Positions 1 to 8,442 of a stretch of 24,654 nt of DNA are shown piece after piece. The notes beneath the pieces are model-generated. The model saw only the letters and a program-made list of their open reading frames with translations. It did no database searches and was not told the DNA's origin. The number at the start of each line of letters is the position of its first letter. Positions within the stretch are counted from its first letter, which is position 1. The position numbers and the translations under genes are program-made. This DNA comes from DAISJD01 sp036821645 (lineage in GTDB: Bacteria > Pseudomonadota > Alphaproteobacteria > ATCC43930 > CGMCC-115725): positions 1 through 24,654 of the forward strand of contig DAISJD010000034.1 in NCBI GenBank assembly GCA_036821645.1, read 5' to 3'.

Positions 1-143
1 GCATGGCGATCTCTGATACCCACATCGGTTCGTTGCCACACCGGGCGGATTCTGCCAAGATCCCGCCCGACAATTCAAGGGGCCAATCGGTGGTGGACGA
101 TCTCTCTGCGTCACCGGTCGGTCGTCCTCGCGGTTTATCCTGA
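1..143 (+). CDS. C-terminal tail of an unidentified upstream reading frame (partial)
   Basis: A frame open from the left edge runs about 47 codons and stops with TGA at 141-143, 21 bases before tatB. The visible residues are polar and proline/serine/aspartate rich, like a disordered tail, with no recognisable motif. In related alphaproteobacteria scpB and tatA usually precede tatB, so it could be the end of either, but nothing in these residues shows it. A second frame is also open to position 159, so this may not be coding at all. Low confidence. Confidence 0.25.
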   Translation, partial: MAISDTHIGSLPHRADSAKIPPDNSRGQSVVDDLSASPVGRPRGLS

Positions 144-164
144 ACAGAAATAGAGCGGTTCGTT

Positions 165-680
165 ATGTTTGACTTTGGCTGGTCGGAAATCATCGTTATC
201 GGCGCCATTGCCTTAGTGGTCATCGGGCCTGAAGATTTGCCGAAGTTTCTGCGCACGGCCGGTCAAGTGACGCGCCGTGCCCGCCAATTGGCGAACGAGT
301 TTCAGAATAGTATCGATGATATGGTGCGCGAGTCAGAAATCGAAGAGGTCAAGAAAAAGCTCCAACTCGAGGCCATGGAAGCGGAAAAAACCATTGGCCA
401 GGCGTTGGACCTTCCCCATGATCTTTCCGGCGAAGGCGGACTGCACGGCATCTCTGAGACGATCCCGCCGTTTGATCCGTTGAGCGATCCCGTCGTGTCG
501 AACCCCGAGCCTGATCCACAGGCAACCGCCGCTAGCGCCCCGCCGTCCCCCCGTGTCGATGGGCGAGGGCTCGATACCGATGCCATCCTGGCCGCCGCAG
601 AGGCGTCATCTCCCGATCATACCCCGCCCGATCACCCATCTCACCCGATCGCGCCAACACGGACACCGCCCGCACCATGA
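165..680 (+). CDS. tatB: Sec-independent translocase subunit TatB
   Basis: TatB forms the twin-arginine signal receptor in the inner membrane together with TatC. The 171-residue product begins MFDFGWSEIIVIG, with the conserved Glu at residue 8, a single N-terminal membrane helix (about 5-21), the hinge GPEDLP just after it, and then a charged amphipathic helix extending to about residue 75. The rest is a proline, serine and aspartate rich tail with no fold I can see, which is usual for the family. Full length for TatB. The stop overlaps the start of tatC by 4 nt (ATGA), so the two are translationally coupled. TatA is expected upstream but is not visible in the window. Confidence 0.94.
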   Translation: MFDFGWSEIIVIGAIALVVIGPEDLPKFLRTAGQVTRRARQLANEFQNSIDDMVRESEIEEVKKKLQLEAMEAEKTIGQALDLPHDLSGEGGLHGISETIPPFDPLSDPVVSNPEPDPQATAASAPPSPRVDGRGLDTDAILAAAEASSPDHTPPDHPSHPIAPTRTPPAP

Positions 681-1468
681 CTGATAGTGTTGATCATAGC
701 CGTATGGCCCTTATGGAACATTTGATCGAGCTTCGTCGCCGGTTGATCTATTCGGCGGTCGGGGTCTTGGTTGCGTGGATATTCTGCTACGCCTATGGAC
801 GGGAATTATTGGATTTTCTGATCCATCCCCTTGCCCTGGCGATGATGGAACGACCGGGGGGGCATTTGCAATATACCGCCTTGACCGAGGCGTTCGTCAC
901 GCGGATCAAAATCTCTTTTTGGGCGGCCTGTTTTCTGTCTTTTCCGGTGATTGCGACCCAGGTGTGGATGTTTGTGGCACCGGGCCTCTACAAGAACGAG
1001 CGCGGTGCCTTTCTGCCGTACCTTTTCATTACGCCGGTCTTGTTCTTTTTCGGCGGCGCACTCGTCTATTATGTAATTTTTCCGTCGGTTTTCCGGTTTT
1101 TCCTCAGTTTTCAAGAAGATGGCGGTCCGGGCTCTCTTGCGATCGATGCCGTGCCGAAGATCGGCGAATATCTGTCCTTCTCGCTCAGTTTGATTTTCGC
1201 GTTCGGCCTGTCGTTTCAGATGCCGGTCGCCTTAACGCTGATGGCGCGGGTCGGCATTCTGTCGTCGCGGCTTTTGGTGCAGTATCGTCGTTATGCGATC
1301 TTGGGCAATACGCTGGCCGCATCGCTCTTCACGCCGCCGGATGCGCTCAGTATGATGGGGCTTGCCGTTCCGCTTTACTTGCTTTACGAAATTTCGATCT
1401 GGAGTTGCCGCTATGTCGAGTGGCAGCGCAAGAAGCGGGAAGCCCTCTCCGAAAACGCCCCCGAATAA
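677..1468 (+). CDS. tatC: Sec-independent translocase subunit TatC
   Basis: TatC is the polytopic core of the Tat translocon and binds the twin-arginine motif of folded precursors. The 263-residue protein has the N-terminal family signature HLIELRRRL at about residues 15-23, the loop region around FVAPGLYKNER near residues 96-106, and six hydrophobic segments. The C-terminal end is short and basic (WQRKKREAL). Start ATG lies inside the tatB stop region as ATGA. A 90-nt gap follows before serS. No truncation or missing conserved element was noticed. Confidence 0.97.
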   Translation: MTDSVDHSRMALMEHLIELRRRLIYSAVGVLVAWIFCYAYGRELLDFLIHPLALAMMERPGGHLQYTALTEAFVTRIKISFWAACFLSFPVIATQVWMFVAPGLYKNERGAFLPYLFITPVLFFFGGALVYYVIFPSVFRFFLSFQEDGGPGSLAIDAVPKIGEYLSFSLSLIFAFGLSFQMPVALTLMARVGILSSRLLVQYRRYAILGNTLAASLFTPPDALSMMGLAVPLYLLYEISIWSCRYVEWQRKKREALSENAPE

Positions 1469-1558
1469 GTCGTCTGGGGCTGGTTTCGAGCGGTTTTTCG
1501 GCCCTCTCGACACAAGCCCCCGTTTGTTGAACCTTTCCTATCCGATGAAGTGCCTGTC

Positions 1559-2836
1559 ATGCATGATATAAAAACCATCCGCGATAATCCCGGCGCTTTC
1601 GATGCGGGCCTCGTGCGGCGCGGATTATCGGGTGCGGCCGATGGGATTCTGGCTTTGGATAGCAAGCGCAGAGCCGCCCAGAATGCCCTGCAAGAGTTGC
1701 AGACCCTGCGCAACAACGTCTCGAAACAGGTGGGACAGGCAAAGGCCCAGGGGCTTGCCGCCGATGATTTGATGGGGGAAGTGACCGCGATCAAGGATCG
1801 GATGACCGCCTTGGAGCAGGATGAGCGGCGTTTGTCCGAAGAATTGGAGGCCATTCTGGCATCCTTGCCCAATCTGCCCGATGCGACGGTTCCCGATGGC
1901 GTCGATGAGACGGGCAATGTGATCGTTTCGACCTGGGGCGACGTGCCATCCTTCAATTTCACCCCAAAGCAGCATTTCGACTTGGGTGAGGCGTTGGGCC
2001 TCATGGATTTTACCCGCGCCGGCAAGTTGGCGGGGGCCCGCTTCGTGGTGTTGCGCGGGGCCCTTGCCCGGCTGGAACGCGCCCTTGCCGCCTTTATGCT
2101 CGATCGCCATACGGGGGTGGGGGGCTATAGCGAGGTGGCGCCACCCCTATTGGTCAATGATGCGACCATGTTCGGTACGGGACAATTGCCGAAATTTCGC
2201 GACGAATTGTTCCAGACGACGGATGGGCGCTGGCTCATCCCGACCGCCGAGGTGTCTCTCACCAATCTGGTTGCCGACGAGATCTTGGACGCGGCGGACC
2301 TGCCCCTGCGTTTGACCGCCTTCACCCCCTGCTTTCGCAGCGAAGCCGGCGCGGCCGGGCGCGATACGCGCGGCATGATCCGCCAGCATCAATTTTCCAA
2401 GGTGGAACTGGTCTCGATCGCGCATCCCGATCAATCGGACGCCGAACATGAGCGTATGACTGCGGCCGCCGCCGGAATCTTGGAAAGTCTGGGGCTGCCC
2501 TATCGAAAACTGCTCCTCTGTACGGGCGATATGGGGTTTAGTGCCCGCAAGACCTACGATCTTGAGGTCTGGTTGCCGGGTCAGGGGGCCTATCGCGAGA
2601 TTTCGAGCTGCTCCAATTGCGGCGATTTCCAAGCCCGCCGCATGAAGGCCCGGTTTCGGGTCAAGGGTGAGAAGGGTACCCAGTTCGTCCATACTTTGAA
2701 CGGCAGTGGTCTCGCCGTCGGCCGCACCATGGTGGCGGTCTTGGAAAATTATCAGGAGCAGGATGGATCGATCCGGGTTCCGACGGTCCTGCAACCCTAT
2801 ATGGGCGGAATGGAGGTCATTGTACCCGGATGCTGA
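1559..2836 (+). CDS. serS: Seryl-tRNA synthetase
   Basis: Charges tRNA-Ser (and tRNA-Sec where present) with serine in the cytoplasm. The 425-residue class II synthetase has an N-terminal tRNA-binding helical arm (about residues 25-110, rich in Glu, Gln, Leu and Lys), motif 2 with FRSEAGAAGRDTRGM, and motif 3 with NGSGLAVGRTMVAVLEN near the C-terminus; the SCSNCGDFQARR segment is also typical. A GTG at 1550 would add three residues, but I chose ATG 1559 because the family normally begins MHDIKTIRDNP and a GAAG Shine-Dalgarno-like motif sits 8 nt upstream. The last 7 nt overlap surE. Confidence 0.97.
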   Translation: MHDIKTIRDNPGAFDAGLVRRGLSGAADGILALDSKRRAAQNALQELQTLRNNVSKQVGQAKAQGLAADDLMGEVTAIKDRMTALEQDERRLSEELEAILASLPNLPDATVPDGVDETGNVIVSTWGDVPSFNFTPKQHFDLGEALGLMDFTRAGKLAGARFVVLRGALARLERALAAFMLDRHTGVGGYSEVAPPLLVNDATMFGTGQLPKFRDELFQTTDGRWLIPTAEVSLTNLVADEILDAADLPLRLTAFTPCFRSEAGAAGRDTRGMIRQHQFSKVELVSIAHPDQSDAEHERMTAAAAGILESLGLPYRKLLLCTGDMGFSARKTYDLEVWLPGQGAYREISSCSNCGDFQARRMKARFRVKGEKGTQFVHTLNGSGLAVGRTMVAVLENYQEQDGSIRVPTVLQPYMGGMEVIVPGC

Positions 2837-3612
2837 GCCCCCCGTTCGACCTCGCCCAAGCCCGTATCCTCGTCTCGAACGACGATGGGATTGTCGCCCC
2901 CGGTCTCGCCGTTTTGGCGGATGCCGCCCGGTCCCTCTCGGCCGATGTTTGGGTCGTCGCCCCCGAACAGGAACAGAGTGGGGCGGGGCATTCCCTGACC
3001 CTGCAACGTCCCTTGCGCATCCGCCAGGTAGCCGACAGGCATTATGCCGTGGACGGCACACCGACCGATTGCGTCTTGTTGGCCGTGCATGAAATTTTGA
3101 AGGATCACAAACCGACCCTCATTTTGTCAGGCGTCAATTACGGTGGCAATATGGGCGAAGACGTGACCTATTCCGGGACGGTCGCCGCCGCGATGGAAGG
3201 CACCTTGCTCGGCATTCCGTCGATCGCATTCAGCCTCGCGGTCGTGCATGGCGAGACCCCGCTTTGGCAAACGCCTCGTGGTTTGATCCCCGATTTGATC
3301 CGCAATCTTGCGGCGCATCAATGGCCCACCGGCTGTCTGATGAACGTCAATATCCCGAACCGGGAACCGGCTGCGATCACGGGGGTGCGGGCGGCGGCCC
3401 AGGGGATGCGAAAATTGGGGGACAATCTGGTGAAGTCGGTCGATCCGCGCGGCAAGACCTATTATTGGATCGGTCCGGTGCGCGACGAAGACGCGACGAA
3501 GCCGGGTACCGATCTCAATGCGGTCACCGAAGGGGCCGTCGCGGTGACGCCGATCAGTCTCGATCTCACCCATGTTGCCGGACTGTCCGCTTTGGCGGGG
3601 TATTTGCCGTGA
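2830..3612 (+). CDS. surE: 5'/3'-nucleotidase SurE
   Basis: SurE is a metal-dependent phosphatase that dephosphorylates nucleoside monophosphates and is linked to stationary-phase survival. The 260-residue protein shows the metal-binding NDDG near residue 17, the SGAGHSLT segment with a conserved Ser near residue 55, the GTPTDC motif and the SGVNYGGNMGEDVTYSGTV block, all characteristic of the family. Its ATG overlaps the serS stop by 7 nt and its TGA overlaps the next gene's GTG by 4 nt, so it sits in an operon. In many alphaproteobacteria pcm (isoaspartyl methyltransferase) follows surE. Here it does not. Confidence 0.97.
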   Translation: MLSPPFDLAQARILVSNDDGIVAPGLAVLADAARSLSADVWVVAPEQEQSGAGHSLTLQRPLRIRQVADRHYAVDGTPTDCVLLAVHEILKDHKPTLILSGVNYGGNMGEDVTYSGTVAAAMEGTLLGIPSIAFSLAVVHGETPLWQTPRGLIPDLIRNLAAHQWPTGCLMNVNIPNREPAAITGVRAAAQGMRKLGDNLVKSVDPRGKTYYWIGPVRDEDATKPGTDLNAVTEGAVAVTPISLDLTHVAGLSALAGYLP

Positions 3613-5036
3613 TCGCTGTCGGTTGGTCTTCCGTCTCGGGCCGAGGGGCATCTTTGTTGGTGATTCTGGCCTTGGTCGGGTGTCAACGGATGGAACCGCC
3701 CGCCCCGATCGTCGAGGGGCGTGGGGGGGCGGAGGTGCCGCAAGAGCGGCTTTCCCCCCGTCCGGCAGCCGATGTCCCGCCCGGCGTGAAAACCGATTTC
3801 AAGGGCGAGGTGACGGTCCGCGCCGGACAAACGCTTTACGGGGTGTCGCGCGAACTGGGCGTGTCGACCCGATCCTTGATCGAGGCGAATGGGTTGCAAC
3901 CGCCTTATCGTCTGGTGACCGGTCAGATTCTGAAAATTCCCCAAACCAAACAATATATCGTCCAACCGGGCGACACGCTCTATGGTCTTGCCCGGCGGTT
4001 CAGCGTCGATCCTGCATCCTTGGCCCGGCTCAACAAGATCGACCCGCCCTATAGTCTCAAAAAAGGCGTTGCCCTCGTCCTTCCCCCCGCGGTCGAACCT
4101 TTACCCGATCGCACCCTTGCCGCCGTCTCGCCCCGTGGGGTAGGAGGGACGGCGCGGGCCGGGAAAGCCGAGGCGATCACGGCATCGGCCCTGCCGCCCG
4201 TATCAGTAGCCCCCTCGCCAAATACGCAGGCTACCCCGTCGGGGCGCGGTGAGGCGGCGTCAATCCCTACGGCACCGGCGACGGCGCTTGCCCCCTTGCC
4301 GGTGATCACCGTGCCGAATGGCCCCGGGTCATCCCTGGGTGCCAAACCGACGCCGCAGGGAACACCCCCCTTACCCAAAGCCGAGGTCCCGGTATCGGAT
4401 AGCGTCAATGTCCCGCCTAACAACGCAGTCAAGACCGAACCATCGCCCCCAGTCCCCACGGCACAGGGCGATGGCCGGGGCAAACGCCCAACGGCGCCCA
4501 AAGATCAGCCGTCGTCCGATCCGAAAGAGCCTACGGCCGAGCCGGTCAGTGCGGTTCCGGTCGCCGAACCGGCCAGTCCTGGCGACGCAGATAAGGTGCA
4601 GAACGTTGCCGCCGCCCTTGCGGCCCATCGGGCCCCGATCGCACCGATCTATCTGTTGCCGGTGCGTGGTAAGATCGTTGCCACATTCGGGCCGATGGTC
4701 GGCGGGACCAATAATGATGGGATCAATATCGCCGCCCCCGCCGGGACCACCGTGGTGGCAGCGGAAGCCGGAACCGTGGCCTATACGGGCAACGAATTGA
4801 AGGGATTTGGTAATTTACTGTTGATCCGTCACGCCGACGGTTTCATCACGGCCTATGCCCATAATCAGGTTCTGTTGGTCAAGCAAGGCGAAAAGGTCCG
4901 GCGCGGCCAACCTGTGGCCCAGGTCGGCAATACCGGCATCGGCGGCCAACCGCAATTGCATTTTGAAATGCGGCGCGGCTCAAAGCCGGTCGATCCGTTG
5001 GACCACCTGCCCAGTATTGCCGGCAATGACGGCTAG
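3609..5036 (+). CDS. NlpD/EnvC-type lipoprotein with two LysM domains and a degenerate LytM (M23) domain
   Basis: Start GTG 3609 overlaps the surE stop (GTGA) and gives 475 residues. A signal segment ends in lipobox LVGC with the lipidated Cys at 25. Two LysM peptidoglycan-binding repeats follow (about 67-111 and 115-159), then a long low-complexity Pro/Ala linker, and a LytM/M23 domain from about residue 352 to the end. The usual zinc-ligand pattern HxxxD reads NDGIN at 369-373, and the usual HxH reads QLH at 449-451, so three of four ligands are replaced. That argues for a non-catalytic amidase activator, as in E. coli NlpD and EnvC, rather than an active endopeptidase. The stop shares a CTAG with the convergent gene downstream. 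Confidence 0.93.
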   Translation: MIAVGWSSVSGRGASLLVILALVGCQRMEPPAPIVEGRGGAEVPQERLSPRPAADVPPGVKTDFKGEVTVRAGQTLYGVSRELGVSTRSLIEANGLQPPYRLVTGQILKIPQTKQYIVQPGDTLYGLARRFSVDPASLARLNKIDPPYSLKKGVALVLPPAVEPLPDRTLAAVSPRGVGGTARAGKAEAITASALPPVSVAPSPNTQATPSGRGEAASIPTAPATALAPLPVITVPNGPGSSLGAKPTPQGTPPLPKAEVPVSDSVNVPPNNAVKTEPSPPVPTAQGDGRGKRPTAPKDQPSSDPKEPTAEPVSAVPVAEPASPGDADKVQNVAAALAAHRAPIAPIYLLPVRGKIVATFGPMVGGTNNDGINIAAPAGTTVVAAEAGTVAYTGNELKGFGNLLLIRHADGFITAYAHNQVLLVKQGEKVRRGQPVAQVGNTGIGGQPQLHFEMRRGSKPVDPLDHLPSIAGNDG

Positions 5037-5713
5037 GGCGTGTTTGGTTGCCCCAAACTGCCGAGTTTCGTGAGCCAGGCATCAAAACCCGGACAATGCG
5101 ACCGGATACATGTAAGTCCGATCTCAAGAGCGGCGAGCGAGCCATGAACGGGTTTATCGTAGGCGGGGTAGATTCTTTTGATCCGTTTGCTGGGGGCGGT
5201 TTCGGGGCTGTCGTTGATGTCTTCCGGCGAGGCAAAGTTTTTTCTAATCTTTTGAAATGAGCCGCTCAGATCCGATTGACAGATGCCACGCGCCAGTCTC
5301 TCCGGATCGCTGAACAAAAGTCCTTCAAACTCATACATTTGCACATAGGGAATAAAGCGGCGTAACGGTTCTGGGCCAAGGGCCACTTTTAGTTGCTGCA
5401 TCAAGGCGTTCAACAAGCATTGAGCTTTCGCCGATGGGGTATTTTGTCTTTCGGCCTCTTGTTTGCCGGGAAATTCACCCGGTAACCCATAGAAATCAAA
5501 GAAACTGGTGCAATAAGCCGTTTGATCGTTGCGCAGGCGGATGCGAATATCCTGCAGCAAGCGATCAAAGGAGAGGTTTCCTCCCTTGTGGCCTGGTCTG
5601 CCGATCAGGGCAGGTATCAGTACGATGTTTTGTGCATGAAAAGCCGGAACCAATATTTCGTTGACAAATGTTTCTTCTGTCTGTCCTTCACAAATGACAT
5701 GGATACGGATCAC
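5033..5713 (-). CDS. DUF4276 family protein, probable Toprim-like partner of the adjacent ATPase
   Basis: The 226-residue product begins VIRIHVICEGQTEETFV; the EGQTE near residue 9 matches the acidic first motif of DUF4276 and related Toprim-fold proteins, and DFYGLP plus YEFEGLLFSD are further family features. Start: an ATG at 5749 exists, but GTG 5713 overlaps the ATPase stop as GTGA and has GGGAGG 8 nt upstream, so I chose the GTG. It is therefore coupled to the ATPase. By analogy with OLD and RloB-type proteins it may be a nuclease or nucleotide-processing effector. That role is inference and no activity can be read from the sequence alone. Its stop overlaps that of the NlpD-like gene. 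Confidence 0.85.
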   Translation of the reverse strand: MIRIHVICEGQTEETFVNEILVPAFHAQNIVLIPALIGRPGHKGGNLSFDRLLQDIRIRLRNDQTAYCTSFFDFYGLPGEFPGKQEAERQNTPSAKAQCLLNALMQQLKVALGPEPLRRFIPYVQMYEFEGLLFSDPERLARGICQSDLSGSFQKIRKNFASPEDINDSPETAPSKRIKRIYPAYDKPVHGSLAALEIGLTCIRSHCPGFDAWLTKLGSLGQPNTP

Positions 5714-6822
5714 GAATGCGGCCTCCCACCCAGGATATTCTTTTGCCACAAATCCCCGACCGAATATTCCTCAAGCCATGCCGCAAATTCCGTTTGTGTA
5801 TGGCGTTTAAAGACTGTCGCCCCGTCTTCCTGGTCGACGACGATCAGATCGTCGATCGCGAATTCGTTCACCAAAGGAACCGATTGCGTCGAGACGATGA
5901 CCTGCATCCGGGTCGCAGCCGACCGCAACAATGAACCCAGCAAGGCCAGTGCATAGGGATGTAAGCCCAGTTCCGGTTCGTCGATAATGATCGTGGATGG
6001 CGGGTCCGGTTGCAATAAAGCCGTGACAAGACAAATGAAACGGATCGATCCATCGGATAATTGGCTGGGCCAGAGCCGGTAATCACTCTTCTTCTGACAC
6101 CAGAGCAAGGCGATTTGTTCCTCGCCACTGGGGAGTTTTCTGGGTTCCAGAACGAAATCATCGAAATATGGAATGGCAAGACGAATGGTTTTACGGATCT
6201 GATCGTAAACATCCGGCACTTCTGCCGATAGGCGATAGAGGTATGCCGCCAGATTGGCGGCATCGGGGCGTAAATAGGGGTTATCGTGCACAGAACCCAG
6301 GCGCTTCACACCGGCCGTGTCGCTTGTGTCATGAAAGTGAAAGACCTTCCAACTGGCAATTGCGCTGTAGCAATGGTCGGCGACACTACGAGGCAGTGCA
6401 GAATTATAATTTTCTTTTAATCTTGCTTCACTATGCCCTGTACCGAGTTTAATCCATTTTTTGCCGAAATATGGACCATTAAAAAATAATTCTTCGCGCA
6501 CAAATGAAAAGCGACCATCAATCGTCGCTTCGATTTCAAATTTATAGCCATTGAGACCGAATTCTATGAAAGATTCGATCTTCTTGGTTTCTTTGATGCC
6601 AAAACTGACGATCCGATCGGCGGAACCTTGGTTGGCAGTCCATTGTTGCAGATTGGACGCCATCATGGCGCTCAGCATGCGAAAATATGAAACGAAGTTA
6701 CTTTTTCCAACGCCATTGGCACCGATTAAGACGTTGAGATTATTTAAACTGAAGCGATCGAGGTTGCGGATCGACTTAAATCCTTTAATGGTCAAGTGTT
6801 TAATCTGCTGCCTTGAGCTCAT
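5710..6822 (-). CDS. AAA family (SMC/OLD-like) ATPase
   Basis: The 370-residue protein has all ABC/SMC-type ATPase elements: N-terminal IKHLTIKGFKSI strand, Walker A GANGVGKS (34-41), signature-like LSDGSIR (255-261), Walker B IIIDEPELGLHP (278-289) and the switch STQS (311-314). Its C-terminus, YSVGDLWQKNILGGRP, is typical of ATPases that pair with DUF4276 proteins. ATG 6822 is preferred over the longer form from 6906 because the conserved N-terminal strand begins just after it and AAAGA lies upstream. The coding sequence is AT-rich: 6421-6540 is about 38% G+C by hand count, against about 63% at 7501-7560, which points to foreign origin. I could not identify a convincing promoter upstream. 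Confidence 0.92.
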   Translation of the reverse strand: MSSRQQIKHLTIKGFKSIRNLDRFSLNNLNVLIGANGVGKSNFVSYFRMLSAMMASNLQQWTANQGSADRIVSFGIKETKKIESFIEFGLNGYKFEIEATIDGRFSFVREELFFNGPYFGKKWIKLGTGHSEARLKENYNSALPRSVADHCYSAIASWKVFHFHDTSDTAGVKRLGSVHDNPYLRPDAANLAAYLYRLSAEVPDVYDQIRKTIRLAIPYFDDFVLEPRKLPSGEEQIALLWCQKKSDYRLWPSQLSDGSIRFICLVTALLQPDPPSTIIIDEPELGLHPYALALLGSLLRSAATRMQVIVSTQSVPLVNEFAIDDLIVVDQEDGATVFKRHTQTEFAAWLEEYSVGDLWQKNILGGRPHS

Positions 6823-6963
6823 GACGTGTCTTTCGCTATACTTTTTGTCGTCAAGAACCCGCCCCGGATCTGCGACACACTCGGACCAGACTATCGGGAA
6901 TTCCATGCAAGTGGCAATGGAGCGGTCGACCGGAGCACGGGTTTCAGCGAAGCCCAGAGCCCT

Positions 6964-7845
6964 TTAGACCAACTTTTGTCCCAGGCGGCTTGCAAGGTCG
7001 GTGATGAATTGGATCGCGACCCGGCCCGACCGTCCCCCGCGCGTGATCGACCATTCATTGGCCTCTGCAATGAGGGTGGCGTCATCGATGGAGAGCCCGT
7101 AATGGGCGCAGTAGGCCCGGACCATGGCATGATAGGTCTGTTGGTCGGCACTGTGGAATCCAAGCCAGAGGCCGAATCGATCCGATAGCGAGATTTTTTC
7201 TTCGACGGCCTCGCCCGGATTGACTGCACTTGCCCGTTCATTATCGATCATGTCGCGCGGCATCAGGTGGCGGCGGTTCGATGTGGCATAGAGAACCACA
7301 TGGTCCGGGCGCCCTTCGATCCCGCCATCCAGAACCGCCTTCAAGGATTTATAAGCCGCGTCGTCGTGATCGAACGAAAGATCGTCGCAGAACAGGATGA
7401 ACCGATGGGGCTCGTTGCGCAGGCGCGCCAAAAGGGCCGGCAAAGACGGCATATCGTCGCGATGAATTTCGACCAGGATGAGGCGGGCCACCGTGTCGGG
7501 CGTTTCGGCGGCGGCAAGGTGGCCGTGGATCGCCTTTACCAGCGAGCTTTTTCCCATGCCGCGCGCACCCCACAGCAAGGCATTGTTGGCGGCGAAGCCC
7601 TGGGCGAAGTGGCGGGTATTGTCGAGCAGAATCTGCTGTACCGGCCCCACCCCTTGCAACAAATCGAGCGGCACATGCTGGACCCGGGGAACGGGGACCA
7701 AGCGTTCCTCCGCCGCATGCCAGACGAAGGCGGAGGCCCCCGTCACGTCGAGGGGCCCCGGCGGTGGGGGGGCCAAGCGTTCCAGGGCGGCGGCGATACG
7801 GTCGAGAACGGGCAGAAAACCGGCAAGCGGATCGGTCGAGGACAT
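6964..7845 (-). CDS. DUF815 family P-loop ATPase
   Basis: The 293-residue protein has Walker A GARGMGKSS (93-101), a Walker B-like stretch ILFCDDLSFD near residues 150-159, and an arginine-rich sensor-like segment, YATSNRRHLMPRD. This is the pattern of the DUF815 AAA+ family, whose cellular role I do not know to be established. Length matches the family. It begins with ATG 7845, divergent from yajC, and lies upstream of the ATPase island on the same strand with a 141-nt gap. A candidate promoter lies at 7901-7928. DUF815 beside yajC-secDF is a recurring arrangement in alphaproteobacteria. Confidence 0.92.
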   Translation of the reverse strand: MSSTDPLAGFLPVLDRIAAALERLAPPPPGPLDVTGASAFVWHAAEERLVPVPRVQHVPLDLLQGVGPVQQILLDNTRHFAQGFAANNALLWGARGMGKSSLVKAIHGHLAAAETPDTVARLILVEIHRDDMPSLPALLARLRNEPHRFILFCDDLSFDHDDAAYKSLKAVLDGGIEGRPDHVVLYATSNRRHLMPRDMIDNERASAVNPGEAVEEKISLSDRFGLWLGFHSADQQTYHAMVRAYCAHYGLSIDDATLIAEANEWSITRGGRSGRVAIQFITDLASRLGQKLV

Positions 7846-7900
7846 GGTCGGATAACTTTACAAAAAAGGATGTGCGGGCCATCCGTCATTCATGCTGCAC

Positions 7901-7928
7901 ACGCTAACACAGGAAAATGCCGGGTCAA
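7901..7928 (-). promoter_or_regulatory. Candidate sigma-70-type promoter for the DUF815 gene
   Basis: On the reverse strand TTGACC (7928-7923) and TAGCGT (7906-7901) are separated by 16 nt. The -35 is a good match and the -10 is weak. The predicted start site would leave about 50 nt of leader before ATG 7845. Judged by eye only. Confidence 0.35.
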
Positions 7929-8076
7929 GAGGGTTGCCGCGCGGTTTTTTTTCATAAGATTCGTCCCATCCCGTCGGTTTGATGTGCGCCAACCATTGCG
8001 CTTTTTGACGAAGTTGCGTACCTATGCGCCAATCGGGTAGTGCGCTATCCAAAAGGGATCTCGGGAGTTTGCCTTA

Positions 8077-8439
8077 ATGTTGTTTTCGACCGCCTATGCC
8101 CAAACCGCTCCTGCTGCCGGTGGATCGGACCTTCAGGTCGGTCTGATGCAAATCCTGCCGCTCATTTTGATTATGGGCGTGTTTTACGTCCTGCTGATCC
8201 GCCCGCAGCAGCAGAAAATGAAGGCCGTGAAGGCGCAACAAGACGCCCTGCGGCGGGGCGATAAGATCGTGACGGCGGGTGGGGTGATCGGGCTTGTGAC
8301 GAAAATCATCAGCGAGTCCGAAATCGAAGTGAAGATTGCCGAGAATGTCCATGTGCGCGTCATTCGCAATACCGTGACGGTGATGGGCAAGACGGAACCC
8401 GCACCCAAGGAAGAGACCGGCAAGGTAGGGACGAAATAA
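8077..8439 (+). CDS. yajC: Preprotein translocase accessory subunit YajC
   Basis: YajC is a small inner-membrane partner of SecD and SecF in the Sec holo-translocon. The 120-residue product has an N-terminal Ala/Gly-rich periplasmic stretch, one membrane helix (about 22-42, ending IRPQQQK), and the cytoplasmic domain with LRRGDKIVTAGGVIGLV, the family signature. A GGGAG motif lies about 8-12 nt before the ATG. Only 3 nt separate it from secD, so yajC-secD are co-transcribed. The upstream 231-nt gap (7846-8076) is divergent with DUF815; I saw no convincing forward promoter in it. Confidence 0.96.
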   Translation: MLFSTAYAQTAPAAGGSDLQVGLMQILPLILIMGVFYVLLIRPQQQKMKAVKAQQDALRRGDKIVTAGGVIGLVTKIISESEIEVKIAENVHVRVIRNTVTVMGKTEPAPKEETGKVGTK

Positions 8440-8442
8440 TCG

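Larger units (their letters stand above)
5033..6822 (-). other. Two-gene accessory island (ATPase plus DUF4276), probably acquired
   Basis: Both genes run against the flanking forward operon, are coupled by a GTGA overlap, and are lower in G+C than their neighbours. They separate the NlpD-like gene from the DUF815 gene, which usually lie next to each other in related genomes. No integrase, transposase, flanking direct repeat or tRNA was found at either edge, so the route of acquisition is unknown. The left boundary is exact: the island's last stop and the nlpD-like stop share one CTAG. Confidence 0.6.

Noticed and set aside
3264..3608. Upstream in-frame extension of the NlpD-like gene within surE
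   Set aside because: It lies wholly inside surE in another frame and would bury the signal peptide and lipobox; GTG 3609 overlaps the surE stop neatly.
6833..6857. TTGACG and TATAGC before the island ATPase as a promoter
   Set aside because: The two elements are only 8 nt apart on the reverse strand, too close for a sigma-70 promoter.
7941..7953. CCGCGCGG followed by T run as a forward terminator
   Set aside because: The GC palindrome has no loop and no forward gene ends upstream of it.
8005..8033. TTGACG upstream of yajC as a -35 element
   Set aside because: No acceptable -10 hexamer occurs at 16-18 nt spacing.
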